A DNA stretch of 64,000 nt from Curtobacterium salicis (lineage in GTDB: Bacteria > Actinomycetota > Actinomycetes > Actinomycetales > Microbacteriaceae), in NCBI RefSeq assembly GCF_011759505.1, contig NZ_JAAOYO010000001.1:857496-921495 (forward strand). The letters run 5' to 3'. Made by a program: the position numbers and the translations under genes. Every line of letters starts with the position of its first letter. Position 1 is the stretch's first letter. The notes under the pieces were generated by a model that saw only the letters and a program-made list of their open reading frames with translations, ran no database searches and was not told the origin of the DNA. This document shows positions 52,962-60,979 of the stretch, in pieces.

Positions 52962-53804
52962 ATGCCCGACACCCCCGCCATCGAGGTCCAGCACCTCACC
53001 AAGCGCTACGCCAGCGGCCACACCGCTGTGTCCGACCTCTCCCTCACCATCGCCCGCGGCGAGACGGTCGCCCTGCTCGGGCCGAACGGCGCCGGCAAGT
53101 CGACGACGGTGGAGGTCCTCGAGGGCTTCCGCTCCCGCACCTCCGGCGACGTCCGCGTCCTCGGAACCGACCCGGCACGCGCCCCCCGGGCGCACAAGGC
53201 CCGGGTCGGCATCGTCCTGCAGACCAGCGCCGAGGCGCCGAACGTCACGGTCGCCGAGCAGCTCAACCACTTCGGCACCTTCTACCCCCGCTCCCGCGGC
53301 ACCGAGGAGCTCCTCGCCGCCACCGGCCTGGAGGCGCAGCGCAACACCCGCATCAGCCGTCTGTCCGGTGGGCAGCGGCGTCGCGTCGACGTGGCCCTCG
53401 GTGTGATCGGGTACCCAGAGGTGCTGTTCCTCGACGAGCCGACGACGGGCTTCGACCCGGAGGCCCGACGCCAGTTCTGGGACCTGGTCAACGGCATCAA
53501 GCGCGAGGGCACGACGATCCTGCTGACGACCCACTACCTGGACGAGGCGGCGCACCTGGCCGACCGGGCGGCGGTGATCGCGAACGGTGAGCTCCGCGCG
53601 CTCGCCCCGATCGACGAGCTCGGCGGCAGGGAGGCCCGGACACCCCGGGTCCGGTGGCGGGACGACGACGGGCTCCGGCACGAGGAACGCACGACCGACC
53701 CGCACGGCCTGGTCCGGAGCACGGCCACGCCGATGCACGACCTGGAGGTCATCCGCCCGTCCCTCGAGGACGTCTACCTCGAGATGGTGGGGGCCGACGC
53801 ATGA
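52962..53804 (+). CDS. ABC exporter ATP-binding protein (DrrA/multidrug type)
   Basis: A 280-residue ABC ATPase. Walker A is GPNGAGKSTTVEVLEGF near residue 43, signature LSGGQRRRVDVALGV near 135, Walker B VLFLDEPTTGFDPEAR near 155 and His in LLTTHYLDEAAHLADR near 190. It has a C-terminal extension as in drug-export ATPases. CAGGCT ends six bases before the ATG. It overlaps the permease gene by ATGA and is followed by a sensor kinase and regulator, so it is likely induced by what it exports, possibly an envelope-active peptide. Confidence 0.88.
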   Translation: MPDTPAIEVQHLTKRYASGHTAVSDLSLTIARGETVALLGPNGAGKSTTVEVLEGFRSRTSGDVRVLGTDPARAPRAHKARVGIVLQTSAEAPNVTVAEQLNHFGTFYPRSRGTEELLAATGLEAQRNTRISRLSGGQRRRVDVALGVIGYPEVLFLDEPTTGFDPEARRQFWDLVNGIKREGTTILLTTHYLDEAAHLADRAAVIANGELRALAPIDELGGREARTPRVRWRDDDGLRHEERTTDPHGLVRSTATPMHDLEVIRPSLEDVYLEMVGADA

Positions 53805-54640
53805 GCACCAGCACCGCACGCACGAGCACTGCATCCATCGGCACGGCCCGCATCGCCACTGCCCGCATCCGGTACGAGGTCCGTTCGTACTTCCGCGCCC
53901 CCGACGCCGTCTTCTTCACGTTCCTGTTCCCCGTCGTCATGCTGGCGCTGTTCTCGGTGGCCTTCGCGAGCGCCGACGCCATCCAGGCGGGCCCGGCGAG
54001 CGTCGACTACGCCACCTACTACCTGCCCGGGCTCGTCGCGACGGGCATCCTGCTCTCCGGCACGCAGGCGCTCGGCGTCGACATCGCCGGTGAGCGCAGC
54101 GACGGCACGCTGAAGCGTCTCGGCGGCACGCCGCTCCCCGTGATGTCGTACTTCGTCGGCAAGATCGGCATGGTCCTGGTGACCACGCTGGTGCAGACGG
54201 CGATCCTGCTGGCGGTGGCGAGCCTCCTGTTCGGGGTGACACTCCCGACGGACCCGAGCCGCTGGGGCACGTTCACCGGCGTGTTCCTCCTGGGCATCGC
54301 GACGAGCAGCGTGCTCGGCATCGCGATCTCGGCCCTGCCCCGCGAGGGGCGCCGTGCCACCGCGACGATCGTCCCGATCGTGCTGGTCCTGCAGTTCATC
54401 TCCGGCGTCTACCTGCCCTTCATGCAGCTGCCGACGTGGTTGCAGGACGTCGCGTCCGTCTTCCCGCTGCGGTGGATGGCGTCCGGCATGCGCTCCGTCT
54501 TCCTGCCCGGTGCGTTCGAGGCGGGCGAGCCGGGAGGCTCGTGGCACCTCGGTCTCGGAGCGCTCGTCCTGGCAGGGTGGCTGGTCCTCGGTCTGGTGGC
54601 CTGCCGCCTCACGTTCCGCTGGAACCGCGAGGACGGCTGA
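53801..54640 (+). CDS. ABC-2 type exporter permease
   Basis: A 279-residue permease with six spans (FFTFLFPVVMLALFSVAF, YYLPGLVATGILLSG, VLVTTLVQTAILLAVAS and others). The region SQALGVDIAGERSDGTLKRLGGTPLP-like coupling segment near residue 90 and ISGVYLPFMQLPTWLQDVASVFPLRW near 210 are typical of the ABC-2 family. It overlaps the ATPase by four bases, so the two form one exporter. The next gene begins 74 bases downstream. Confidence 0.87.
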   Translation: MSTSTARTSTASIGTARIATARIRYEVRSYFRAPDAVFFTFLFPVVMLALFSVAFASADAIQAGPASVDYATYYLPGLVATGILLSGTQALGVDIAGERSDGTLKRLGGTPLPVMSYFVGKIGMVLVTTLVQTAILLAVASLLFGVTLPTDPSRWGTFTGVFLLGIATSSVLGIAISALPREGRRATATIVPIVLVLQFISGVYLPFMQLPTWLQDVASVFPLRWMASGMRSVFLPGAFEAGEPGGSWHLGLGALVLAGWLVLGLVACRLTFRWNREDG

Positions 54641-54714
54641 CGCCGATGTCGCCTCGTGGGGTACGGCCTGTGGAGAACTCCCGGATCGACGGGATGAGGT
54701 GGGAGGCTGTCGGT

Positions 54715-55965
54715 ATGCCAGGAGCAGACGTCACGACCACACCCACGTGGGTGCGCAACCGGTGGTTGCACGTGTTCTTCGCTGCCACGATGGCGCTGAC
54801 ACTCGCGATCGCTGCATTGGGGTGGTCGCCGTGGTCGAGCCGATGGCTGGCGTACGTCACGATCGCGGTCCTGGTCGTCGCGTACGTGGCGTACGGACGT
54901 CGTGGGTACGACGACCCGCGGGCCGCGGCGTGGTTCCTGCCGCTCGTGCTCGTCGCCGCGGTCGTCCTGCCGTCGGTCGCCCCGAGCACCGCGATCGTGC
55001 AGTGCATCCTGTTCCCGCTGGTGTGGTGCCAGACCGAACGCACCCGGTCGGCTGTCCTGCTGACGGTCGCTGTCGGCGTGCTCTCCGCGGTGGGTCTGAT
55101 GGTGTCGGGTGGCCCGGACGCCCTGGTGTCGACGATCCTGGTCGAGGGCACCAGCATCATCGGGTCCTGCGCCTTGGGCGGTTGGATCTCGAGCGTCGCC
55201 GCGCTGTCGGAAGAACGACGGCAACTGGTGCAGGACCTCCGTGCCGCACAGCAGTCCCTCGCTGACGCGAACCGTGCCGCGGGCATCGCCAGCGAACGGG
55301 AGCGCCTGGCGCGTGAGATCCACGACACCGTGGCGCAGAACCTCGCCGGCATCGTGATGCTCACCGAACGTGCGCGCAACGACCTGGCCGACGATCGTCC
55401 CGATGCCCTCGACGAGCGGTTGACCGTGCTCGAGGAGTCCGCCCGCGCCGCACTCGAGGAGTCCCGCGTGCTCGTCGCCGCGGGGTCGGCCGGCACCACG
55501 CGCGACAGCCTGGCCGGGGCACTCCACCGTCTCGGCGAGCGCCACACCCGCGAGACCGGGACCCCGGTGACGGTCACCGCTGCCGACGGGGTCCTCGACC
55601 GCGATGCGCAGGTGGTCCTGCTCCGGGTCGCACAAGAGGCACTGTCGAACGTCCGCGCGCACGCCGACTCGACGGGGGTGACGATCACGCTGCTGCACGA
55701 GCCGGACCAGGCGGTGCTGCAGCTCACCGACGACGGTGTCGGCTTCGACCCGGCGGTGCCGACCGCCGGCCACGGGCTGCGCGGACTCCGTGAGCGGCTC
55801 GCCCTCGCGGGTGGGACCTGCGTCATCGCCAGCACGCCCGGCAGCGGGACGACCGTGACGGCGACCCTGCCGACCGCCGCACCGATGCCTGCCGGAGCCG
55901 CACCGAGCCTCCCGGCCCGACCGCAGGCAGCCGCAACCGCAACCGCCCCGGTGGTGTCCCGGTGA
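54715..55965 (+). CDS. Two-component sensor histidine kinase (NarL/DesK type)
   Basis: A 416-residue membrane kinase. Five or six spans fill residues 15-165. A coiled linker leads to the HisKA_3 box LAREIHDTVAQNLAGIV, with the phospho-acceptor His near residue 203. The ATPase end has QEALSNVRAHADS (N box), DDGVGFDP and GHGLRGLRERL (G box). The C-terminal 35 residues are Ala/Pro-rich. The start is placed at 54715, where GAGGCT ends six bases upstream, rather than at 54646 or 54694. It lacks a large outside domain, so it probably senses the membrane or the adjacent exporter. Its stop overlaps the regulator start as GTGA. Confidence 0.83.
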   Translation: MPGADVTTTPTWVRNRWLHVFFAATMALTLAIAALGWSPWSSRWLAYVTIAVLVVAYVAYGRRGYDDPRAAAWFLPLVLVAAVVLPSVAPSTAIVQCILFPLVWCQTERTRSAVLLTVAVGVLSAVGLMVSGGPDALVSTILVEGTSIIGSCALGGWISSVAALSEERRQLVQDLRAAQQSLADANRAAGIASERERLAREIHDTVAQNLAGIVMLTERARNDLADDRPDALDERLTVLEESARAALEESRVLVAAGSAGTTRDSLAGALHRLGERHTRETGTPVTVTAADGVLDRDAQVVLLRVAQEALSNVRAHADSTGVTITLLHEPDQAVLQLTDDGVGFDPAVPTAGHGLRGLRERLALAGGTCVIASTPGSGTTVTATLPTAAPMPAGAAPSLPARPQAAATATAPVVSR

Positions 55966-56588
55966 TCCGCGTCGTGGTCGCCGACGACCACCCGATCGTC
56001 CGCTCTGGCATCGTCGCCCTGCTCCAGGCGGCGGACGACATCCAGGTCATCGGGCAGGCCGCCGACGGCGCCGCAGCGGTGTCGATCGTGCTCGCGGAGC
56101 GGCCCGACGTCGTGCTGATGGACCTGCGGATGCCGGTGCTCGACGGTGACGCGGCGACCGCTCAGATCCTCGAGGATGCGCCCGAGATCCGGGTACTGAT
56201 CCTCACGACGTACGAGTCCGACGACCAGATCCTCGCCGCCATCGAGGCCGGCGCCACCGGCTACCTGCTCAAGGCGGCGCCGGAGTCCGAGATCCTCGCC
56301 GGGGTCCGGGCGACCGCTCGGGGTGAGACGGCCTTGGCTCCCTCAGCGGCTGCGGCGCTGGTCCGACGAGCGGTGGGGACGACACCGACCGGGCCGTCCC
56401 TGACCCCGCGCGAACTCGAGGTCCTGCGCCTGGTCGCCCAGGGCAACAGCAACCCCGGGATCGGCCGCGTGCTGTTCCTCAGCGAGACGACCGTGAAGAC
56501 GCACCTCGGCCACGTGTTCGAGAAGCTCGGTGTCAACGACCGCACCCGTGCCGTGACCCGAGCGATGGAGCTAGGCCTGCTCCCCTGA
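55962..56588 (+). CDS. NarL/FixJ-type response regulator
   Basis: A 208-residue regulator. The receiver domain has acidic DDH at residues 8-10 and the phospho-acceptor Asp54 in VVLMDLRMPVLDG. Lys near residue 103 in YLLKAAPE closes the switch. The LuxR-type helix-turn-helix is LTPRELEVLRLVAQGNSNPGIGRVLFLSETTVKTHLGHVFEKLGV near residues 145-190. It starts with GTG overlapping the kinase stop. It probably controls the ABC exporter genes, and perhaps the divergent bacteriocin operon through the palindrome at 52888. Confidence 0.88.
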   Translation: MIRVVVADDHPIVRSGIVALLQAADDIQVIGQAADGAAAVSIVLAERPDVVLMDLRMPVLDGDAATAQILEDAPEIRVLILTTYESDDQILAAIEAGATGYLLKAAPESEILAGVRATARGETALAPSAAAALVRRAVGTTPTGPSLTPRELEVLRLVAQGNSNPGIGRVLFLSETTVKTHLGHVFEKLGVNDRTRAVTRAMELGLLP

Positions 56589-56764
56589 TCCCGCAGCGGG
56601 ATACGGCTCGCCAGCAGGAAGTTGGCCGTGTCCGCCTGCAGGAGCGACACGCCGTCGCGCTGTGGCGTCTCGAGGTCGGTGGACCAGGAGAGGCGTCGGA
56701 CATCACTCGTCGTGTGCTGCTGAGCGATCTGCTGCGCTTCCTTGCTGCTGAAGAGCCGGACGTG

Positions 56765-56804
56765 GTGACGAGGTGCGTGACGGTCCCGCCACGCACCTCG
56801 TCAC
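56765..56804. terminator. Terminator after the two-component operon
   Basis: A perfect 15-bp stem, GTGACGAGGTGCGTG with CACGCACCTCGTCAC, and a 10-base loop. The stretch 56589-56764 before it holds no supported gene, although one plus-strand frame looks weakly coding. Confidence 0.7.
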
Positions 56805-56820
56805 TCGCGGACTTCACCGG

Positions 56821-57276
56821 TCAGTCCTCATCCACGGCGCGGTCTCTCGCCGCCCAGCGTTCGAGTAGCGGTTCGACGCATTTGTAGAGCACGACGCTGA
56901 TGCTCGAAGCGAGCAACGCGGACAGCCCACTTGCCGCCATCGGCACCATCAGCAACCAGAGGAAGCCGATCGACGCAGCTTCTGCTGCCAGCGTGCCACC
57001 CCGTTCATGCCCCCGGACCAGGCGACGCGTGACGCGTTCGAGCGGAGCACCGAGAACGACCATCAGCGCTACCGCCGTCATCAGCCAACCGGCGACCATC
57101 AGCGGAGTCACTCCCGTCCGGAGCCCACCGAGCCCCGGAACGAGCGCCACCGTTGCCACTCCGACGGCTAACGGCGCGCTGGACACGAGCAGGGCCGACA
57201 CCAACCAGCCCAGCAGGATCGCTTTGTCACCGAGACCGAGCGCCGGAGTCGGCGGGTGCGGCCCGTCGGGCAGCAT
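56821..57276 (-). CDS. Small four-span membrane protein, possible partner of the secreted peptide
   Basis: A 151-residue membrane protein with four spans (AILLGWLVSALLVSSAPLAVG, GVTPLMVAGWLMTAVALMVV, SIGFLWLLMVPMAASGLSALL, SSISVVLYKC). A basic cytoplasmic loop lies between the second and third spans (ERVTRRLVRGHERGG). The ATG at 57276 is two bases after the preceding peptide's stop; a GTG at 57282 would give a GTGA overlap. Either way the two genes are coupled. Such a layout suits an immunity or export protein for the upstream peptide, but this is inference. Confidence 0.6.
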   Translation of the reverse strand: MLPDGPHPPTPALGLGDKAILLGWLVSALLVSSAPLAVGVATVALVPGLGGLRTGVTPLMVAGWLMTAVALMVVLGAPLERVTRRLVRGHERGGTLAAEAASIGFLWLLMVPMAASGLSALLASSISVVLYKCVEPLLERWAARDRAVDED

Positions 57277-57278
57277 CG

Positions 57279-57764
57279 TCACAGCCCCACGAAGACGACG
57301 ATCCACTGTGCCGCGGTGATCGCGACGTCGGTGGGTACCCCGACGTGCACGAGCGCCGTGACGACTGCCCCCTGCTGGAACTGGTCGAGGTCCTCGACGA
57401 CGCCGATGATCTTGCTCGCGTACGGGCGGACCTTCGCCGGGAGTTTGTTCACGCTGTAGCGGAGGACCTGGATCACGGCCTTCTTGGCGATCGTCGTCCA
57501 GATGTTGCGTTGTGCAGAACCAGGCCGACCTGGGCGCTCGGCACGAGCAGCCATGGCACGAGCGACGCTGACGCCTTCCGCATCACCCGCCGCGGAGGCC
57601 CGCTCCGCGATGTCGTTCCAGTCCGAGACGCCCAAGCTCGCGACCCGTGATTCGACCGTCGCCGAAGGAATGACCACCGGTGTCGCGTGAGCGGCGAGCG
57701 GCTGGGACGCGAGTGCAGCCGTCAGGATCAGGCCGACGCCCGCGAGGGCTGAGCGCTTCTGCAT
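57279..57764 (-). CDS. Secreted peptide with hydrophobic bacteriocin-like C terminus
   Basis: A 161-residue exported protein. Residues 1-27 are a signal peptide (SALAGVGLILTAALASQPLA then AHATP). A helical pro-like region leads to a cationic, amphipathic C-terminal half: RNIWTTIAKKAVIQVLRYSVNK, RPYASKIIGVVEDLDQF, then a very hydrophobic end (VGVPTDVAITAAQWIVVFVGL). This resembles unclassified hydrophobic peptide bacteriocins or secreted pore-forming peptides more than an enzyme. GAGAGGA lies about six bases before the ATG. It is coupled to the four-span membrane protein and sits next to the lactococcin-972-like region. Confidence 0.5.
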   Translation of the reverse strand: MQKRSALAGVGLILTAALASQPLAAHATPVVIPSATVESRVASLGVSDWNDIAERASAAGDAEGVSVARAMAARAERPGRPGSAQRNIWTTIAKKAVIQVLRYSVNKLPAKVRPYASKIIGVVEDLDQFQQGAVVTALVHVGVPTDVAITAAQWIVVFVGL

Positions 57765-57919
57765 GGAAGTCCTCTCCGTCGAGACCATCCCGACTGGTAC
57801 TGATACTCCACATGACACAGGCAATGGGGAAGTCCGCGCTTCGGAGGACACGGCTCACGAGCGTCGCTGCTCGCACCGGAGCATGACCGACCCGCCTCGA
57901 CCCGCCTACGCTCGAAGAG

Positions 57920-60343
57920 ATGCCCGCACCACGTACGACCCTCGACCCCACTGCCACGAGCGACGGCTTCATCCGCGTCCGCGGCGCCCGCGAGAACAAC
58001 CTCCGCGACGTCGACGTCGACATCCCCCGCGACCGGATCGTCGCCTTCACGGGGATCTCCGGCTCGGGCAAGTCCTCGTTGGCGTTCGGCACGGTGTTCG
58101 CCGAGGCCCAGCGCCGTTTCCTGGAGTCCGTCGCGCCGTACGCCCGACGTCTCATCGCCCAGGGGTCGACCCCGCACGTCGAGTCGATCACGGGCCTCCC
58201 GCCAGCCGTCGCCCTGCAGCAGCGCCGCGGAGCCCCGAGCTCTCGATCGACGGTGGGGACGCTCACGACGCTGAGCAACTCGACCCGCATGCTCTACTCC
58301 CGCGCCGGCACGTACCCGGAGGGCGCCGAGCAGCTGTACTCGGACTCGTTCTCGCCGAACACCGTCGCCGGGGCCTGCCCGCGCTGCCACGGGTTGGGTG
58401 TCGCGCACGAGGTGACCGAGGCCTCCGCCGTCCGCGACCCGTCGTTGAGCATCCGCGACGGTGCGATCACGGCGTGGCCCGGTGCGTGGCAGGGCAAGAA
58501 CCTGCGGGACGTGACGGCCGGTCTCGGCTACGACATCGAGCGCCCGTGGCGTGAGCTGCCGCAGACAGATCGCGACTGGCTGCTGTTCACCGAGCAGCAG
58601 CCGGTCGTCGAGGTGCACCCGAAGCGTGACCGGGTCGCGAAGCCGTACAAGGGCAAGTTCTGGAGCGCGCGGCAGTTCGTCCTGCACACCCTCGCCGACT
58701 CGCAGAGTGAGTCGCAGCGGAAGAAGGTCCTGCAGTTCGTCGAGTCGGGTCCGTGCACGCTGTGCGGTGGCTCGGGGTTGACGCGGGCGGCTCTCGCGGT
58801 GACGTTCGGCGGGATGACGATCGCCGAGCTCAACGGTCTGCCCCTGTCCGGCGTCGCCGCGGTCCTCCGCCCGACGGCTGAGCTGACCGACGCTGCGGCC
58901 GCCACCTCGCGCACCACCTCGGGTGAGCGGACCGAGGTCGCCGTCGCCATCGCCCGTGACCTGCTAGGCCGCGTCGAGGTGCTCACCGGGCTCGGCCTCG
59001 GCTACCTGAGCCTCGACCGTGCGACACCGACGCTCTCCCCCGGCGAGATGCAGCGTCTCCGCATCGCCACTCAGCTGCGGAGCGGCCTGTTCGGTGTGGT
59101 CTACGTCCTCGACGAGCCGAGCGCGGGCCTGCACCCGGCCGACGCCGAACCGCTGATCCAGGTCCTGGAGGACCTCCGCGCCAGCGGCAACAGCGTCTTC
59201 GTCGTCGAGCACGACATGCGCATCGTCCGCCAGGCGGACTGGATCGTCGACGTCGGTCCCGGCGCCGGCACCGCCGGCGGCACCGTCCTGTACAGCGGCC
59301 CGGTCGACGGCCTCGCCGACGTCGACGCATCGGTCACGCGCCGCTTCCTGCAACCGCGGAGCACCGACCGGGAGGCACGCCCCACCCGCTCACCGATCGG
59401 CACCCTGGCAATGCGCGACGTCACCCGCCACAACCTCCGCGGACTCGACGTCGACCTGCCGCTCGGCGTCTTCACCGCCGTCACCGGGGTCTCCGGCTCC
59501 GGCAAGTCCTCGCTGGTCGGCGGCGTGCTGCCGGCCCTGGCGGGCGACCACCCGACGGTCAGCCGCGTGGTCGAGGTCGACCAGAAGCCGATCGGCCGGA
59601 CGCCCCGGTCGAACCTCGCCACCTACACGGGGCTCTTCGACGCGGTCCGGACGGCGTTCGCGGCGACCGACGACGCGAAGGCCCGCGGCTGGACCGCCGG
59701 ACGGTTCTCGTTCAACGTCGCCGGCGGCCGGTGCGAGGTCTGCCAGGGCGAGGGGTCCGTCTCCGTGGAACTGCTGTTCCTGCCGGGGAGCTGGGCGCCG
59801 TGCCCGGAGTGCCACGGCTCCCGGTACAACGACGAGACGCTCGAGGTCCGCTGGAACGGCTCGACCATCGCGGACGTCCTCGGCATGACCGTCGACGAGG
59901 CCACCCCGTTCCTCGCCCCGATCCCGGCCGCTGCCCGCGCACTCGAGGCCCTCGGCCAGGTCGGTCTCGGCTACCTCCGACTCGGGCAGCCCGCACCGGA
60001 GCTGTCCGGCGGCGAGGCCCAGCGCATCAAACTTGCCACCGAACTGCAGCGCGCCCGCTCCGGTCACACGCTCTACGTCCTCGACGAGCCGACCACGGGC
60101 CTGCACCCGGCCGACGTCGAGCGGCTGACCGAACAGCTGTCGCAGCTCACGGACGCGGGCAACACGGTGGTGGTCGTGGAGCACTCGATGTCCGTCGTCG
60201 CCGCGGCCGACCACGTCATCGACATGGGCCCGTCCGGTGGCGACGCCGGCGGCCAGGTCGTCGCGGCCGGCACGCCGGCCGAGGTCGCGGCCTCGCCGGA
60301 CAGCCGCACTGCTCCGTACCTCCGCGCCGAACTCGGCCTCTGA
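57920..60343 (+). CDS. UvrA-like ABC ATPase (UvrA paralogue)
   Basis: An 807-residue tandem ABC protein related to UvrA. Both nucleotide sites are present: GISGSGKSSLAF near residue 48 with LSPGEMQRLRIATQL near 375, and GVSGSGKSSLVGGVL near 528 with LSGGEAQRIKLATEL near 697. Zinc cysteines occur in CPRCHGLG near 153, CTLCGGSG near 280 and CEVCQGEG/CPECHG near 605. It is shorter than housekeeping UvrA (about 950) and lacks part of the insertion between, as in UvrA-like resistance or accessory proteins. TACGCT ends seven bases before the ATG. Confidence 0.87.
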   Translation: MPAPRTTLDPTATSDGFIRVRGARENNLRDVDVDIPRDRIVAFTGISGSGKSSLAFGTVFAEAQRRFLESVAPYARRLIAQGSTPHVESITGLPPAVALQQRRGAPSSRSTVGTLTTLSNSTRMLYSRAGTYPEGAEQLYSDSFSPNTVAGACPRCHGLGVAHEVTEASAVRDPSLSIRDGAITAWPGAWQGKNLRDVTAGLGYDIERPWRELPQTDRDWLLFTEQQPVVEVHPKRDRVAKPYKGKFWSARQFVLHTLADSQSESQRKKVLQFVESGPCTLCGGSGLTRAALAVTFGGMTIAELNGLPLSGVAAVLRPTAELTDAAAATSRTTSGERTEVAVAIARDLLGRVEVLTGLGLGYLSLDRATPTLSPGEMQRLRIATQLRSGLFGVVYVLDEPSAGLHPADAEPLIQVLEDLRASGNSVFVVEHDMRIVRQADWIVDVGPGAGTAGGTVLYSGPVDGLADVDASVTRRFLQPRSTDREARPTRSPIGTLAMRDVTRHNLRGLDVDLPLGVFTAVTGVSGSGKSSLVGGVLPALAGDHPTVSRVVEVDQKPIGRTPRSNLATYTGLFDAVRTAFAATDDAKARGWTAGRFSFNVAGGRCEVCQGEGSVSVELLFLPGSWAPCPECHGSRYNDETLEVRWNGSTIADVLGMTVDEATPFLAPIPAAARALEALGQVGLGYLRLGQPAPELSGGEAQRIKLATELQRARSGHTLYVLDEPTTGLHPADVERLTEQLSQLTDAGNTVVVVEHSMSVVAAADHVIDMGPSGGDAGGQVVAAGTPAEVAASPDSRTAPYLRAELGL

Positions 60344-60353
60344 CCTGACCCGC

Positions 60354-60403
60354 CGCCGGACGGGAGGCGCGGTGCGGTCCCGCCCCGTGCCTCCCGTCCG
60401 GCG
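60354..60403. terminator. Terminator after the UvrA-like gene
   Basis: A 15-bp stem, CGCCGGACGGGAGGC with GCCTCCCGTCCGGCG, with further partial pairing in the loop. It shares the GGACGGGAGGC core with the palindrome at 62795. Confidence 0.8.
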
Positions 60404-60463
60404 TTGTCCACAGATCTCGGGCCCGTGCGGCGTGGACCGCCGTGTCGGCGGTACGGTCCCGGG

Positions 60464-60979
60464 ATGCAGCACTGGGAGGCCGACGAGCACCGGAGCCGCC
60501 ACATGGCGCGCTTCGGCCGACGGGACACCGCGCCGGAGCTCGCGCTCCGTCGGGCCCTCCACGGTCGCGGCCGCCGGTTCTTCGTCGACCGTCGGATCAG
60601 CAGCCGGACGAGAGCGCGCGGTGACCTCGTCTTCCCGCGGGCCCGTGTGGCCGTCTTCGTCGACGGCTGCTTCTGGCACTGGTGCGAGGAGCACGCGCAC
60701 CTGCCGAAGGCGAACGCCGAGCTGTGGCGGGCGAAGCTGCTCGCCAACCGCCGTCGTGACGCATCGCACGACGCCGTCCTCCGTGCCGAGGGTTGGCGGG
60801 TGATCCGGATCTGGGAGCACGAGGACGTCACGGCCGCCGCCGACCTGGTCGAGGCTGCGCTCGACCGGTGGGACCGCATCACGTCACGACGGTCCGAGCG
60901 TGCCTACCCGACCGCGGCGAACGCCTCCCGTGCACCCGCGGCGTCCTCGGCCGGCGGCCGGCCGTACGCCTCCCGGTAG
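60464..60979 (+). CDS. vsr: Very short patch repair (Vsr) endonuclease
   Basis: A 171-residue endonuclease that would nick next to T:G mismatches made by cytosine deamination. The N terminus has MARFGRRDTAPELALRRALHGRGRRFFVDRR, and the active site is in RARVAVFVDGCFWHWCEEH near residue 70 (D, H and C of Vsr), then WRVIRIWEHE near 120. The last 30 residues (RRSERAYPTAANASRAP) are low-complexity and overlap the convergent AraC-type gene by 76 bases, so the natural end may be earlier. TACGGT ends six bases before the ATG. No cytosine methyltransferase is in the window. Confidence 0.83.
   Translation: MQHWEADEHRSRHMARFGRRDTAPELALRRALHGRGRRFFVDRRISSRTRARGDLVFPRARVAVFVDGCFWHWCEEHAHLPKANAELWRAKLLANRRRDASHDAVLRAEGWRVIRIWEHEDVTAAADLVEAALDRWDRITSRRSERAYPTAANASRAPAASSAGGRPYASR

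Noticed and set aside
52418..53834. Much longer start for the bacteriocin-associated membrane protein
   Set aside because: The frame stays open upstream through the bacteriocin gene and beyond, but the ATG at 52418 overlaps the peptide stop as ATGA and begins a proper membrane anchor.
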